Assembly: GCA_002796125.1 (NCBI GenBank)
Contig: PCWA01000051.1
Location: forward strand, 1-32,497
Source: Candidatus Ghiorseimicrobium undicola
GTDB lineage: Bacteria > Omnitrophota > Gorgyraeia > Ghiorseimicrobiales > Ghiorseimicrobiaceae
Direction of reading: 5' to 3'
Length of the DNA stretch: 32,497 nt
Part shown: one piece after another, positions 1-8,607 of the stretch
Numbering within the stretch: the stretch's first letter is position 1
Layout: every line of letters begins with the position of its first letter
Notes under the pieces: model-generated
Told to the model about the DNA's origin: nothing
The model's database searches: none
The model's input: the letters and a program-made list of their open reading frames with translations, nothing else
Translations under genes and position numbers: made by a program

Positions 1-57
1 CATCAATCGCTCAACTACGTTACGCCAGAGATGGCCGAATCGGAAGTTGTCTTTTAA
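1..57 (+). CDS. C-terminal tail of IS3-type (rve/DDE) transposase, truncated by window start
   Basis: Frame 1 reads HQSLNYVTPEMAESEVVF*, resembling the conserved HQSL.Y.TP C-terminus of IS3-family OrfB transposases. Only 18 codons are visible. Confidence 0.6.
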   Translation, partial: HQSLNYVTPEMAESEVVF

Positions 58-95
58 TTAATGTGTCCGTTAAACACGGGGCAGCGCACAATACT
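58..95. mobile_element. probable right end of the IS element (terminal inverted repeat region)
   Basis: Just downstream of the transposase stop: tgtccgttaaacacggggcagcgca, which resembles an IS3-type end (TGTCC...GGGG.CAG..CA). The left end is outside the window, so it is unverified. Confidence 0.4.
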
Positions 96-150
96 GATTT
101 ATCCATAAGCGGAGAAGCGGCTGCTTTATTTTTTTGATTTTAGAAATGCT

Positions 151-202
151 AAGGCGATGGGGTTCGCCGTTAAGCGCCTCAATGCGGGCTGATAACTCCT
201 AG
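151..202 (+). ncRNA. fluoride riboswitch (crcB motif)
   Basis: aaGGCGATGGGGTTCGCCgttaagcgcctcaatgcgggctgatAACTCCtag. Stem GGGGUU (159-164) / AACUCC (194-199) has one G-U; pseudoknot GGCG (153-156) / CGCC (165-168); the crcB-motif 'GGCGAUG' and 'GCUGAU..CUCCUA' strings are present; located just upstream of crcB. Confidence 0.93.
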
Positions 203-228
203 ATTAAACAGGAAGGAGGCATTGGTTT

Positions 229-615
229 ATGTTGAGGTTTTTTGTTATTGCTTTGGGCGGGGCGATAGGAACGCTCTTGCGCTATATTATCGGCGGGCTT
301 GATTACCGGTTTTCAAACGGCGTATTTCCGGTTAGCACGCTGATTATCAATATTAGCGGTTCTTTCGCGATTGGTTTTTTATGGGGAGGTATTGAGCGTT
401 TTGCCGTTTCACCAAATATGAGGCTGTTTATTTTTATCGGAATTCTTGGCGGATATACGACTTTTTCCGCATTCAGCCTGGAAAGTTTCAATTTATTCAG
501 AGACGGCGAATACAAAATAGCATTATCAAATATTATGCTTTCAAATGTTTTAGCTATCTGTTTTGTTTTTTTAGGATTTTTTGCGGCAAGGTCTTTGATA
601 AATTTATTAGATTAA
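229..615 (+). CDS. crcB: fluoride exporter/channel CrcB/FluC
   Basis: 128 aa, GGAIGTLLRY...GSFAIGFLWG...GGYTTFSAFSLE motifs of the CrcB family; preceded by a fluoride riboswitch and RBS ggaagg. Confidence 0.95.
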   Translation: MLRFFVIALGGAIGTLLRYIIGGLDYRFSNGVFPVSTLIINISGSFAIGFLWGGIERFAVSPNMRLFIFIGILGGYTTFSAFSLESFNLFRDGEYKIALSNIMLSNVLAICFVFLGFFAARSLINLLD

Positions 616-632
616 GAACAGGAGTATAAAAT

Positions 633-965
633 ATGAAATTGCCCGAAGAAGGAATGCTTTTGAGAATATTTATCGGTGAGTCTGATCATTATAAAGACAA
701 GGCGCTTTATGAACAAATTGTCTTAAAAGCGAGAGAGCTCAACATGGCCGGGGCGACCGTTATCCGCGGGATTATGGGTTTTGGAGCGGACAGCCGGATG
801 CATACGGCAAAAGTCTTAAGGCTTTCCGAAGATTTACCGGTTATAGTTGAAATAGTGGATACGGAAGAAAACCTTAATAAATTAATGCCGTTTCTTGATG
901 AAGCCGTAGTGGAAGGCTTGATAACTCTAGAGAAGATAAGGGTGATTAAATACCGGCATAAATAA
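633..965 (+). CDS. DUF190 family protein
   Basis: 110 aa; LRIFIGESD...ALYEQIVLKARELNMAGATVIRGIMGFG is typical of DUF190, which commonly neighbours crcB. Confidence 0.9.
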   Translation: MKLPEEGMLLRIFIGESDHYKDKALYEQIVLKARELNMAGATVIRGIMGFGADSRMHTAKVLRLSEDLPVIVEIVDTEENLNKLMPFLDEAVVEGLITLEKIRVIKYRHK

Positions 966-996
966 GCATATTCTCGCATTTATCAATTCTTATCCA

Positions 997-1025
997 TTGA
1001 CAATAGCTCTTTGCATATTTAAAAT
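997..1025 (+). promoter_or_regulatory. sigma70-type promoter
   Basis: TTGACA (997-1002), 17-nt spacer, TAAAAT (1020-1025). Confidence 0.55.
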
Positions 1026-1056
1026 AAATATATGAGAATATGGAGTAGTGAAATCT

Positions 1057-1087
1057 AAAAGCGTCAGGGATACTGGCGCTTTTTTAT
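1057..1087 (+). terminator. Rho-independent terminator-like hairpin (between promoter and MBL gene; possible attenuator)
   Basis: AAGCGTCAG-ggata-CTGGCGCTT followed by TTTTTATTT. Confidence 0.7.
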
Positions 1088-1099
1088 TTGGAGGCATAG

Positions 1100-2497
1100 A
1101 TGAAGATACGTTTTTTCGGGGCGGCGGGGAATGTTACCGGCTCAAGGTTTTTTCTGGAAAGCAAAAATTCGCGCCTGCTGATTGATTGCGGCCTTTATCA
1201 AGAAAGGCAGTTTATCGCGCGTAACTGGGATGCCTTTCCGGTGAGTCCGTTAATGATAGATAATGTGGTATTGACGCACGCCCATATTGACCACTGCGGT
1301 TATCTGCCGAAATTCGTCAAAGACGGATTTAAGGGAAAAATATTCTGTACTGAGCCTACCGCAGATATCGCGAAAATCGCCCTGCTGGATTCGGCAAGAC
1401 TGCAGGAAGATGATGCCGAATTCAAAAGAAAAAGGCACAGGAAAGAAGGAAGGGCCGGGCGCTATCCGGTCGTGCCGCTTTATACGGTTAATGACGCGCG
1501 CGATGTTTTTGGTTTATTCGCGCCGGTTGCCTATGATGAGGGTGTAAATGCCGCGGATAACATAAAAGTAGTTTTTCATGACGCAGGCCATATCCTCGGC
1601 GCTTCCATGATTGAGATAAGGGTGGAAGAAGACGGCAAAGTAAAAAAATGCATTTTTTCGGGGGACATCGGCAGGTGGGAAAAACCGATACTAAAGGACC
1701 CGAGCGTTTTTGAAAATGCCGACTACGTTTTTATGGAGTCAACTTACGGAAACCGCCTGCACGGCAATATTGAAAATTCCGTAGAAAAACTGCGTAAAAT
1801 TATTGTAAATACAGCCCAAAAGGGCGGCAATATCATTATTCCTGTCTTTGGCATTGAAAGGGCGCAGGAGTTATTATATTGGGTAAATCTTTTATTGAAA
1901 GAAAATAAAATTCCTCCGTTGGTGGTATTTTTAGACAGCCCTATGGCCATAGATGTAACCAAGGTCTTCAAAAAATATCCGGAATATTTTGATGAAGAGA
2001 CAAAAAATTTGGTTGAGTCAGGTGAATCTCCTTTTGGATTTTCCTTATTGAAAACAATATCCTCTATCAATGAATCAAAGGCGATAAATTCCATCAAAGG
2101 CAGTTCCATTATAATGGCCGGTTCCGGCATGTGCACCGGCGGCAGGATAAAGCATCATTTAGTAAACAATATCGCAAGGCCGGAAAGTACGATTGTTTTT
2201 GTGGGGTATCAGGCCGAAGGTACTTTAGGCAGGCAGATATTGGAAAGGCCGAAGAAGGTAAGAATTTTTGGGCATAACCATCGTGTGAGCGCTAGAATTG
2301 AAAAAATAAACGGCTTCTCCGCCCACGCGGATAAAAACGAGCTTTTAAAGTGGGTTTCTCATTTTAAGAATAACCCGCAGAAAATTTTTATAATACACGG
2401 CGAGAAAAATGTAGCGCGGGAATTCGCCTCCGTTCTATCCGGCGTTGTATCCAGCCAGATTATTGTCCCCGATTACCTTGAAGAACATTTTCTTTAA
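1100..2497 (+). CDS. MBL-fold beta-CASP RNA exonuclease / CPSF-like metallohydrolase
   Basis: 465 aa; HAHIDHCGYLP, FHDAGHILGAS, FSGDIGR, MAGSGMCTGGRIKHHL, INGFSAHAD motifs. Confidence 0.93.
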   Translation: MKIRFFGAAGNVTGSRFFLESKNSRLLIDCGLYQERQFIARNWDAFPVSPLMIDNVVLTHAHIDHCGYLPKFVKDGFKGKIFCTEPTADIAKIALLDSARLQEDDAEFKRKRHRKEGRAGRYPVVPLYTVNDARDVFGLFAPVAYDEGVNAADNIKVVFHDAGHILGASMIEIRVEEDGKVKKCIFSGDIGRWEKPILKDPSVFENADYVFMESTYGNRLHGNIENSVEKLRKIIVNTAQKGGNIIIPVFGIERAQELLYWVNLLLKENKIPPLVVFLDSPMAIDVTKVFKKYPEYFDEETKNLVESGESPFGFSLLKTISSINESKAINSIKGSSIIMAGSGMCTGGRIKHHLVNNIARPESTIVFVGYQAEGTLGRQILERPKKVRIFGHNHRVSARIEKINGFSAHADKNELLKWVSHFKNNPQKIFIIHGEKNVAREFASVLSGVVSSQIIVPDYLEEHFL

Positions 2498-2526
2498 AAA
2501 ACCTGTTTGTTATTTAGCATTAAGGC

Positions 2527-2745
2527 TGTGTAAAATAAATTGTGTAAATTGTTTATCCATGGCTGCCTTGGACTGATTCTTCGCAGGGACGCATAATTTT
2601 CCCCGGCGTGGAAAATTATGCTCCGCTACTCGGCCTCGCTCTGGCCGAGAGGCAATCAAAGGCCAGCCATGCCCGCTCGGCCTGCGTTAGGCCCTGCTCA
2701 AAATCAGTCCAAGCCAGCAAGTAAATTTACATAATTTATTTGACA
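2527..2745. repeat. MITE/BIME-like intergenic element with imperfect terminal inverted repeats (copy 1)
   Basis: Left arm tgtaaaataaattgtgtaaatt...ggctgccttggactgatt matches the reverse complement of the right end aatcagtccaagccagc...aaatttacataatttatttgaca. Internal perfect hairpins CATAATTTTCC/GGAAAATTATG and CTCGGCC/GGCCGAG. A 67-nt core (2652-2718) recurs at 29434-29500. Confidence 0.75.
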
Positions 2746-2765
2746 TTACTCCGCATTATAACCGC

Positions 2766-2792
2766 TTGACAACTGTTTAATTATGCTATAAC
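2766..2792 (+). promoter_or_regulatory. putative promoter for the CaCA antiporter gene
   Basis: TTGACA (2766-2771), 15-nt spacer, TGc-TATAAC extended -10 (2787-2792). The spacer is short. Confidence 0.4.
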
Positions 2793-2873
2793 ATATTGCA
2801 ATATGGATAGTTATATTCCGGTCGGGGTGTATTTATTAAAATATGGCGTTAAATAAATAATAACGGGCATAAT

Positions 2874-3821
2874 TTGCTGAAAGATATAATTATTTTTATA
2901 ATCGGAATCATTGTTATTGTAAAAAGTGCCGATTTATTTACAAACGGCGCCGAAGGAATCGCTGTTGCTTTTAAAATCCCCAGATTGGTTATCGGGCTTA
3001 CGATAGTGAGCCTGGCGACTACAGCTCCAGAGCTTACTGTGTCCGCAATTTCAGCGCATGCCGGATCAAGCGGCATAGCCATAGGTAATGCTTTAGGCTC
3101 CTGCCTTGCCAATATCGGCATCATTTTAGCGCTGGCAGCGATCATACGACCGATAAATTTTGATACGCGTATTTTAAGAGAAGAATTACCTTTTTTGATA
3201 GTGGCGCTTTTGATGCTGGGTATCTTACTGGCGGATAATAATATCAGTGCTTTGGACGGTTTAGTTTTACTTGCCATGCTGGTATTATGCTATACATATA
3301 TCGTTTTAAGAGAAACAAGAGATAAAAGAAGATTAAATAGCAATGATAAACGGCCGGCAAGTAATATTAATAAACATATGTTGAGATTTTTTGCCGGAGC
3401 CATAGGGGTGGTGGCTGCCGCCAAATACGCCATAGTTCCCAGCGCTGTTAATATCGCGCATTCTTTAGGCGTCCCGGAGATAGTTATCGGCCTTTCTATA
3501 GTTGCTATCGGCACTTCTTTGCCGGAGCTTTCTACCGCGATAGCGGCCAGCCTAAAGAACATGGGAGAGATGGCTGCCGGTAATGTTATTGGCGCCAATA
3601 TAATAAATATATTACTTGTTTTAGGCGTATCGGCATCCATTAATCCGTTATCGGTGGATGCGCAGACCAAGATAACAACCTTACCGGTTTTAGTTGTTGT
3701 TACTTTGATTATGTTTTTATTTTCCCGTACCGGGCTGAAATTAACAAGAAGCGAAGGTGTTTTATTGCTTGCGGCGTATTCCGGATACATTATTTACATT
3801 TTCGGGTTTGCCTATAAATAG
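2874..3821 (+). CDS. CaCA family Na+/Ca2+ antiporter (YrbG-like)
   Basis: 315 aa, internally duplicated membrane protein with GLTIVSLATTAPEL / GLSIVAIGTSLPEL alpha repeats and GNALGSCLANI / GNVIGANIINI. TTG start. Confidence 0.93.
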   Translation: MLKDIIIFIIGIIVIVKSADLFTNGAEGIAVAFKIPRLVIGLTIVSLATTAPELTVSAISAHAGSSGIAIGNALGSCLANIGIILALAAIIRPINFDTRILREELPFLIVALLMLGILLADNNISALDGLVLLAMLVLCYTYIVLRETRDKRRLNSNDKRPASNINKHMLRFFAGAIGVVAAAKYAIVPSAVNIAHSLGVPEIVIGLSIVAIGTSLPELSTAIAASLKNMGEMAAGNVIGANIINILLVLGVSASINPLSVDAQTKITTLPVLVVVTLIMFLFSRTGLKLTRSEGVLLLAAYSGYIIYIFGFAYK

Positions 3822-3832
3822 GAGGGGAAGTC

Positions 3833-5848
3833 GTGAAATGCCCTAATTGCAGGGATAATGATTTGATATCCGCGATGACTAAACAGGGCGTTGAAGTTGA
3901 TTTTTGCGCTAAATGCGAAGGCATCTGGCTGGACAAAAATGAAATTTACCATTTTACCAGAGTGCCCAGTTATTTAAAGACGCGTATAGAAGAATCAATG
4001 GCCAGCCAGAAGGAGTCGGCGCGCATTTCCCCGAGAAGCGGAAATGCAATGGCTGAAATCGCGGTGGCGGGCGGCGCTATAGTTATTGATTACTGCAGGC
4101 AGTCTGGAGGCATCTGGCTGGATAAGGATGAGATAAATAAATTACCGGCTGTCAAATCCAGGATCGAGATAGATAGGATGGTTTATGCGAAAAAATATGC
4201 CGCTCCCACGCCTGATAACTTATTACCCCTGCCGAATCTCGCGTTGCGCTCCGGCAGCGTGCTGCTCGGTATGTACGCCCTGCTTATCTTGTTTCTTATA
4301 ATATTAGTTGAATTATTCGGCCTGCCGGCGCATTTTGCCCTTTTATCAGGGATAGCGTTGGTGTTCATCCAGTTTTTATTGGGGCCGTTTTTTATGGATT
4401 TTTCTTTGCGGTTTTTGTACCGTCTGAGATGGGTAAAGCCGGATGGGCTGCCGGAACATTTAGGGAATTTTATCGCAAAAATCTGCGAAGAAAAAAATAT
4501 GCGTTTTCCGCAGATGGGAATTATTTCCGACGGCGCGCCAAACGCCTTTACTTACGGACATAATCCCGACAGCGCCAGGATTGTAATAACCCAGGGGCTG
4601 ATGGACTTATTAAGCGAAGAAGAGCTGGAAGCGGTAGTGGCGCATGAAATCGGCCATGCCCTTCATTGGGATATGCTGGTGATGACTCTTGCCCAGCTTG
4701 TGCCTTTAGTGCTTTATTATATATACCGGACTTTGATGCGGATGCGCTCAAGAGGAAACGATAAATCAGCGCCTTATCGTTTTGCTATAGCTCTATGCGC
4801 TTATATTTTGTATATTATAACTGAGTTTGCAGTGTTATGGTTTTCCCGGATAAGGGAGTTCTTCGCGGATAGGTTTTCCGGAGAAGTTACCGCCAAGCCG
4901 AACAATTTAGCTTCCGCGCTGGTGAAGATCGGCTATGGGCTTGCCGGCGATGATAGAGGTAAGAAAAACGTTAAGGAAGAAAAAAGAGCAGGCGCTTTGA
5001 ACGCGGTCGGGCCAATGGGTATTTTTGATTCAAAGTCGGCTAATATTTTGGCCATAACCGGACATAGCCCTTCCAGAAGAATGGGCGGAGAGATAGATAA
5101 AGAAAAGCTAAAAGATGCCGCAAAGTGGGACCTGTGGAACCCATGGGCCGCCTATTATGAACTGCAATCAACCCATCCTTTAATCGCCAAGAGGATCAAA
5201 TTTTTAAGCAATCAATCGCGGGTTTTAGGTAAAGAGCCATATATTCAATTTGATGAAAACAGGCCGGAATCTTATTGGGACGAATTTTTCACCGACCTTG
5301 CGGTTAATTTTCTTCCTGCGGCTGGATTTTTAGCCGCCGCGGCGTTTTTTCTGGCCAATCAAAAGGCGCTTTTTGCCGGGATTGGTTTATTTGTCTTCGG
5401 CATATGTTCTTTGATTAAGGTTTTATTTTCCTATCCTTCCAAAGATTTTGCCGAAATGACGGTGAGCGGGCTTTTGAAAAAAGTCAAGGTTTCTTCTGTA
5501 AGGCCGGTCCCTTGCGTGGTTAAAGGAAAAATTATCGGCCGGGGAATCCCCGGGCTTATTTATTCGGAGGACTTTATTTTACAGGATGAGAGCGGAATTA
5601 TTTTTCTGGATTATCAGCAGCCGCTGGGCATATTTAACTTTTTTTTCGGCCTGCTCCGTTCGGCGCGTTATATAGGGCAAGATGTGCAAATTACCGGCTG
5701 GTACAGGCGTGCCCCTATACCGTACATTGAGATAAGAAATCTAAAGGCCGGCAGGCAGGAATCAACCTGTTATGTCTATCATTCTCAATTATTTTTCTCT
5801 GCCGCGATTATTGTCATAAGTTTTTTTATGGTTTTATCTTCGCTTTAA
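3833..5848 (+). CDS. fusion: N-terminal TFIIB-type zinc ribbons, M48 (HtpX-like) membrane metallopeptidase, C-terminal domain of uncertain fold
   Basis: 671 aa, GTG start. CPNC..FCAKCEGIWLDKNE zinc ribbon, a second degenerate copy (YCRQSGGIWLDKDE), peptidase motif AVVAHEIGHALHWD and downstream EFFADRFSGE, several TM segments. Confidence 0.88.
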   Translation: MKCPNCRDNDLISAMTKQGVEVDFCAKCEGIWLDKNEIYHFTRVPSYLKTRIEESMASQKESARISPRSGNAMAEIAVAGGAIVIDYCRQSGGIWLDKDEINKLPAVKSRIEIDRMVYAKKYAAPTPDNLLPLPNLALRSGSVLLGMYALLILFLIILVELFGLPAHFALLSGIALVFIQFLLGPFFMDFSLRFLYRLRWVKPDGLPEHLGNFIAKICEEKNMRFPQMGIISDGAPNAFTYGHNPDSARIVITQGLMDLLSEEELEAVVAHEIGHALHWDMLVMTLAQLVPLVLYYIYRTLMRMRSRGNDKSAPYRFAIALCAYILYIITEFAVLWFSRIREFFADRFSGEVTAKPNNLASALVKIGYGLAGDDRGKKNVKEEKRAGALNAVGPMGIFDSKSANILAITGHSPSRRMGGEIDKEKLKDAAKWDLWNPWAAYYELQSTHPLIAKRIKFLSNQSRVLGKEPYIQFDENRPESYWDEFFTDLAVNFLPAAGFLAAAAFFLANQKALFAGIGLFVFGICSLIKVLFSYPSKDFAEMTVSGLLKKVKVSSVRPVPCVVKGKIIGRGIPGLIYSEDFILQDESGIIFLDYQQPLGIFNFFFGLLRSARYIGQDVQITGWYRRAPIPYIEIRNLKAGRQESTCYVYHSQLFFSAAIIVISFFMVLSSL

Positions 5849-5867
5849 AAAAAATGGATGACCTATA

Positions 5868-6239
5868 ATGGATGAGAGAAGAAAATTTCCGCGCCTGGAT
5901 GAGGCATGGCCGGTCCGCTATCGGATATTGGAGTTTTCCGGCAAGCAAGTGCATAGGTCGCGCACGATTAATGTCAGCGCCGGCGGCGTAAGATTTTTTA
6001 CCAATGCCAGTTTAAAACCCGGCACGCTTCTGGAATTGGAGCTGCTGATTCCTTCGGATTCTTTGCCGGTATATTCGCGCGGCAAGGTGGTCTGGCAGGG
6101 CAGGGTTGTCTGGTGCAAAGAATCCGGAGATAAGGATCTTTTGCCGCTGGAAATAGGGGTTGAATTTGTTGATATTGATGATTATGATAAAAAGCGCCTG
6201 TATAGTTATATCAGCCAAAGGATAGAAAAGAAAAAGTAG
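5868..6239 (+). CDS. PilZ domain protein (putative c-di-GMP binding)
   Basis: 123 aa; DERRKFPRLDEAWPVRYR (RxxxR) and NVSAGGVRFFT (D/NxSxxG) motifs. Confidence 0.88.
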   Translation: MDERRKFPRLDEAWPVRYRILEFSGKQVHRSRTINVSAGGVRFFTNASLKPGTLLELELLIPSDSLPVYSRGKVVWQGRVVWCKESGDKDLLPLEIGVEFVDIDDYDKKRLYSYISQRIEKKK

Positions 6240-6249
6240 GGAAGAGAAA

Positions 6250-7278
6250 TTGAGAGCCGCATTATATTACAGCAATTCGGATTTGCGTATTACTCAAATG
6301 CCTGTGCCTGAAATTGGCAAAGGTGAACTTCTTTTACGTGTTGAATCATGCGGTATATGCGGCAGCGATGTAATGGAATGGTATAGAGAAAATCGTGTTC
6401 CCTTGGTGCTGGGGCATGAAATTTCCGCTATCGTTGCCAAAGCCGGAGAAGGGGTGGATGGATTCTCTGTCGGCGACAGGGTAAGCGCTTCGCATCATGT
6501 CCCCTGCAATGAGTGTTATTATTGTAAAAATGGCCATCATACCGTATGCGATACGCTGCGTACGACTAATTTTTATCCCGGCGGATTTTCTGAATACGTG
6601 CGGCTTCCAAAGATAAATGTGGAATTAGGAACTTATCGTTTACCTGACAGGTTATCGTATGATTGCGCTACATTTATTGAGCCGTTGGCATGCGTTTTAC
6701 GGGCTCAGCGCGTGGCTGATATCAGGCCCGGGCAGACTATCTTAGTTATAGGAAGCGGCATCGCCGGGCTCTTACATATCTATCTGGCCAAGTTAAAGGG
6801 AGCCGCGCGCGTGATAGCGCTTGATATTTGTGATTTTCGGCTTGCCAAGGCAAAGGAGCTAGGCGCGGATATTAGCATGTATGCCGGAGAGTATAAGCCC
6901 GGTAATTTAGGCGATGTTAATAGTGGCAGGCTGGCTGATGTTGTGATATTATGTACTCAGGCGCAAAGCGCAATAAACACGGCTTTTGATTCAGTGGAGA
7001 GAGCGGGAGTAGTATTATTCTTTGCGCCCAGCGATAAAGATACGACAGTTAATTTATCCGTAAACAAGCTTTTTTGGCGCACAGAAAGGAAACTGGTTTC
7101 TTCTTATGCCGCTAGCCCCACTGACCACCTTGAGGCATTGCGGATATTGGAAGCGAATCAGGATGTATTTGAAAAAATGATTACGCACCGGATACCGCTT
7201 AAGGGCATAGGGCTGGGTTTTAAGCTTGTCAGCGAAGCAAAAGAATGTTTGAAGGTAATAATCAAACCGCAGAAGTGA
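6250..7278 (+). CDS. zinc-dependent MDR alcohol/sorbitol dehydrogenase-like protein
   Basis: 342 aa; CGICGSDVMEW, GHEISAIV, structural zinc C.EC.YC..GHHTVC, Rossmann IGSGIAGLL. TTG start. Confidence 0.92.
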   Translation: MRAALYYSNSDLRITQMPVPEIGKGELLLRVESCGICGSDVMEWYRENRVPLVLGHEISAIVAKAGEGVDGFSVGDRVSASHHVPCNECYYCKNGHHTVCDTLRTTNFYPGGFSEYVRLPKINVELGTYRLPDRLSYDCATFIEPLACVLRAQRVADIRPGQTILVIGSGIAGLLHIYLAKLKGAARVIALDICDFRLAKAKELGADISMYAGEYKPGNLGDVNSGRLADVVILCTQAQSAINTAFDSVERAGVVLFFAPSDKDTTVNLSVNKLFWRTERKLVSSYAASPTDHLEALRILEANQDVFEKMITHRIPLKGIGLGFKLVSEAKECLKVIIKPQK

Positions 7279-7334
7279 TGACAAGAACATTTTAGTTTTG
7301 GTCATTGTGATTTTGATATTGTATATTGTTTGTC

Positions 7335-7372
7335 CGCCAGAGTTCCTCTGGCGAGATTTCACCAAAGGTGAA
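7335..7372. repeat. two adjacent perfect small hairpins in intergenic spacer
   Basis: CGCCAGAG-ttc-CTCTGGCG (7335-7353) and TTCACC-aaa-GGTGAA (7358-7372). Confidence 0.7.
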
Positions 7373-7428
7373 TGATTTGTTATTTGTGTATTGGAATTTA
7401 AAGATTTGTTTTTTCATGGGAGGTTAAG

Positions 7429-8226
7429 ATGGATTGGGGAATGAAAAACAGGTTAAGCCGTATAATTAAACCCGATACAGGCAAGACAGTAATGCTTGCC
7501 GTTGATCACGGATATTTTTTGGGGCCTACTTCAGGCCTGGAAGAACCCACGGGGATAATAAGCGAGCTTATTCCTTGGGCGGATTCATTAATGCTGACAC
7601 GGGGAGTTTTGCGCGCATCGGTGAAAGCCGAACAGGATATTCCGATAGTTCTGCGCGTATCCGGCGGCACCAGTATAGTCGGTAACTCTTTGGCAAATGA
7701 AGGGATTACAGTTGCGATAGACGATGCGTTAAGGCTTAATGTTTCCGCATTGGCGCTTTCTATATTCGTCGGTTCCGAGCACGAAAAAGAAACCCTGCTG
7801 AATTTATCCAAACTAGTTGACGAAGGGCAGAAATTTGGCATACCGGTTTTAGCGGTGACAGCTGTAGGCAGGGAAATGGCAAGAGACGCGCGTTATTTGG
7901 GTTTATGCTGCCGTATCGCCGCGGAGCTCGGGGCGCATCTTGTTAAAACATATTACTGTGATAATTTTGAAGAAGTGGTTAAGGCTTGTCCCGTGCCGGT
8001 CGTAATCGCCGGAGGTAAAAAAATAGAAGAAAAAGCCGCCTTGGAGCTGGCTTATAACGCCGTGCGCGACGGAGCCGTGGGTGTTGATATGGGCAGGAAT
8101 ATTTTTCAGTCTGATTGCCCGGTGGGTATGATTAAAGCGGTAAAGCAGATTGTCCATCAGGGCCTTTCCGCCAAAGAGGCTTTGGCTATTTATAATGATG
8201 TTAAAAAAGACAAGCTTAAAAGTTAA
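7429..8226 (+). CDS. class I aldolase of the DhnA/FbaB/LsrF family
   Basis: 265 aa; MLAVDHGYFLGPTSGLE, HLVKTYYCD (putative Schiff-base Lys), VVIAGGKK, GAVGVDMGRNIFQ. Confidence 0.9.
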   Translation: MDWGMKNRLSRIIKPDTGKTVMLAVDHGYFLGPTSGLEEPTGIISELIPWADSLMLTRGVLRASVKAEQDIPIVLRVSGGTSIVGNSLANEGITVAIDDALRLNVSALALSIFVGSEHEKETLLNLSKLVDEGQKFGIPVLAVTAVGREMARDARYLGLCCRIAAELGAHLVKTYYCDNFEEVVKACPVPVVIAGGKKIEEKAALELAYNAVRDGAVGVDMGRNIFQSDCPVGMIKAVKQIVHQGLSAKEALAIYNDVKKDKLKS

Positions 8227-8253
8227 AGCTGGAAAATAAAAGGTTAGTTAAAG

Positions 8254-8607
8254 ATGCGGATATTAATAGCGGATGATGACGAGCAGTATTGCCTGGCCTT
8301 GAAAAAATACCTTGAAAAAAAGAGGGATTGCCAGATAAGCCTTGCCTACGATGGCGATGAAGCAAGGCATTGTATCGAAAGTAATATCTACGATGTCGTA
8401 TTGATTGATTGTGAAATGCCGCGTTGTTCCGGCATTGATTTAATAAGGGTCATTAAAAAAGAAAATCCGCAGGCCAAGATAATTATGGTATCCGGATATC
8501 AGGGCATCGGGGAAGATTTTGCCAAGTGTGCCGGAGTAACCGAGTTTCTCCGTAAGCCTTTCGCCATTCAAACCATAGATGATATATTGACGCGTTATGA
8601 AGCATGA
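8254..8607 (+). CDS. stand-alone response regulator receiver (REC) protein
   Basis: 117 aa; ILIADDDEQ, VVLIDCEMPRCSG, VSGYQG, LRKPF. Confidence 0.93.
   Translation: MRILIADDDEQYCLALKKYLEKKRDCQISLAYDGDEARHCIESNIYDVVLIDCEMPRCSGIDLIRVIKKENPQAKIIMVSGYQGIGEDFAKCAGVTEFLRKPFAIQTIDDILTRYEA

Noticed and set aside
3290-3790. 166-aa minus-strand ORF opposite the CaCA antiporter
   Set aside because: Shadow of a well-supported membrane protein gene; no RBS-type context or domain signature.
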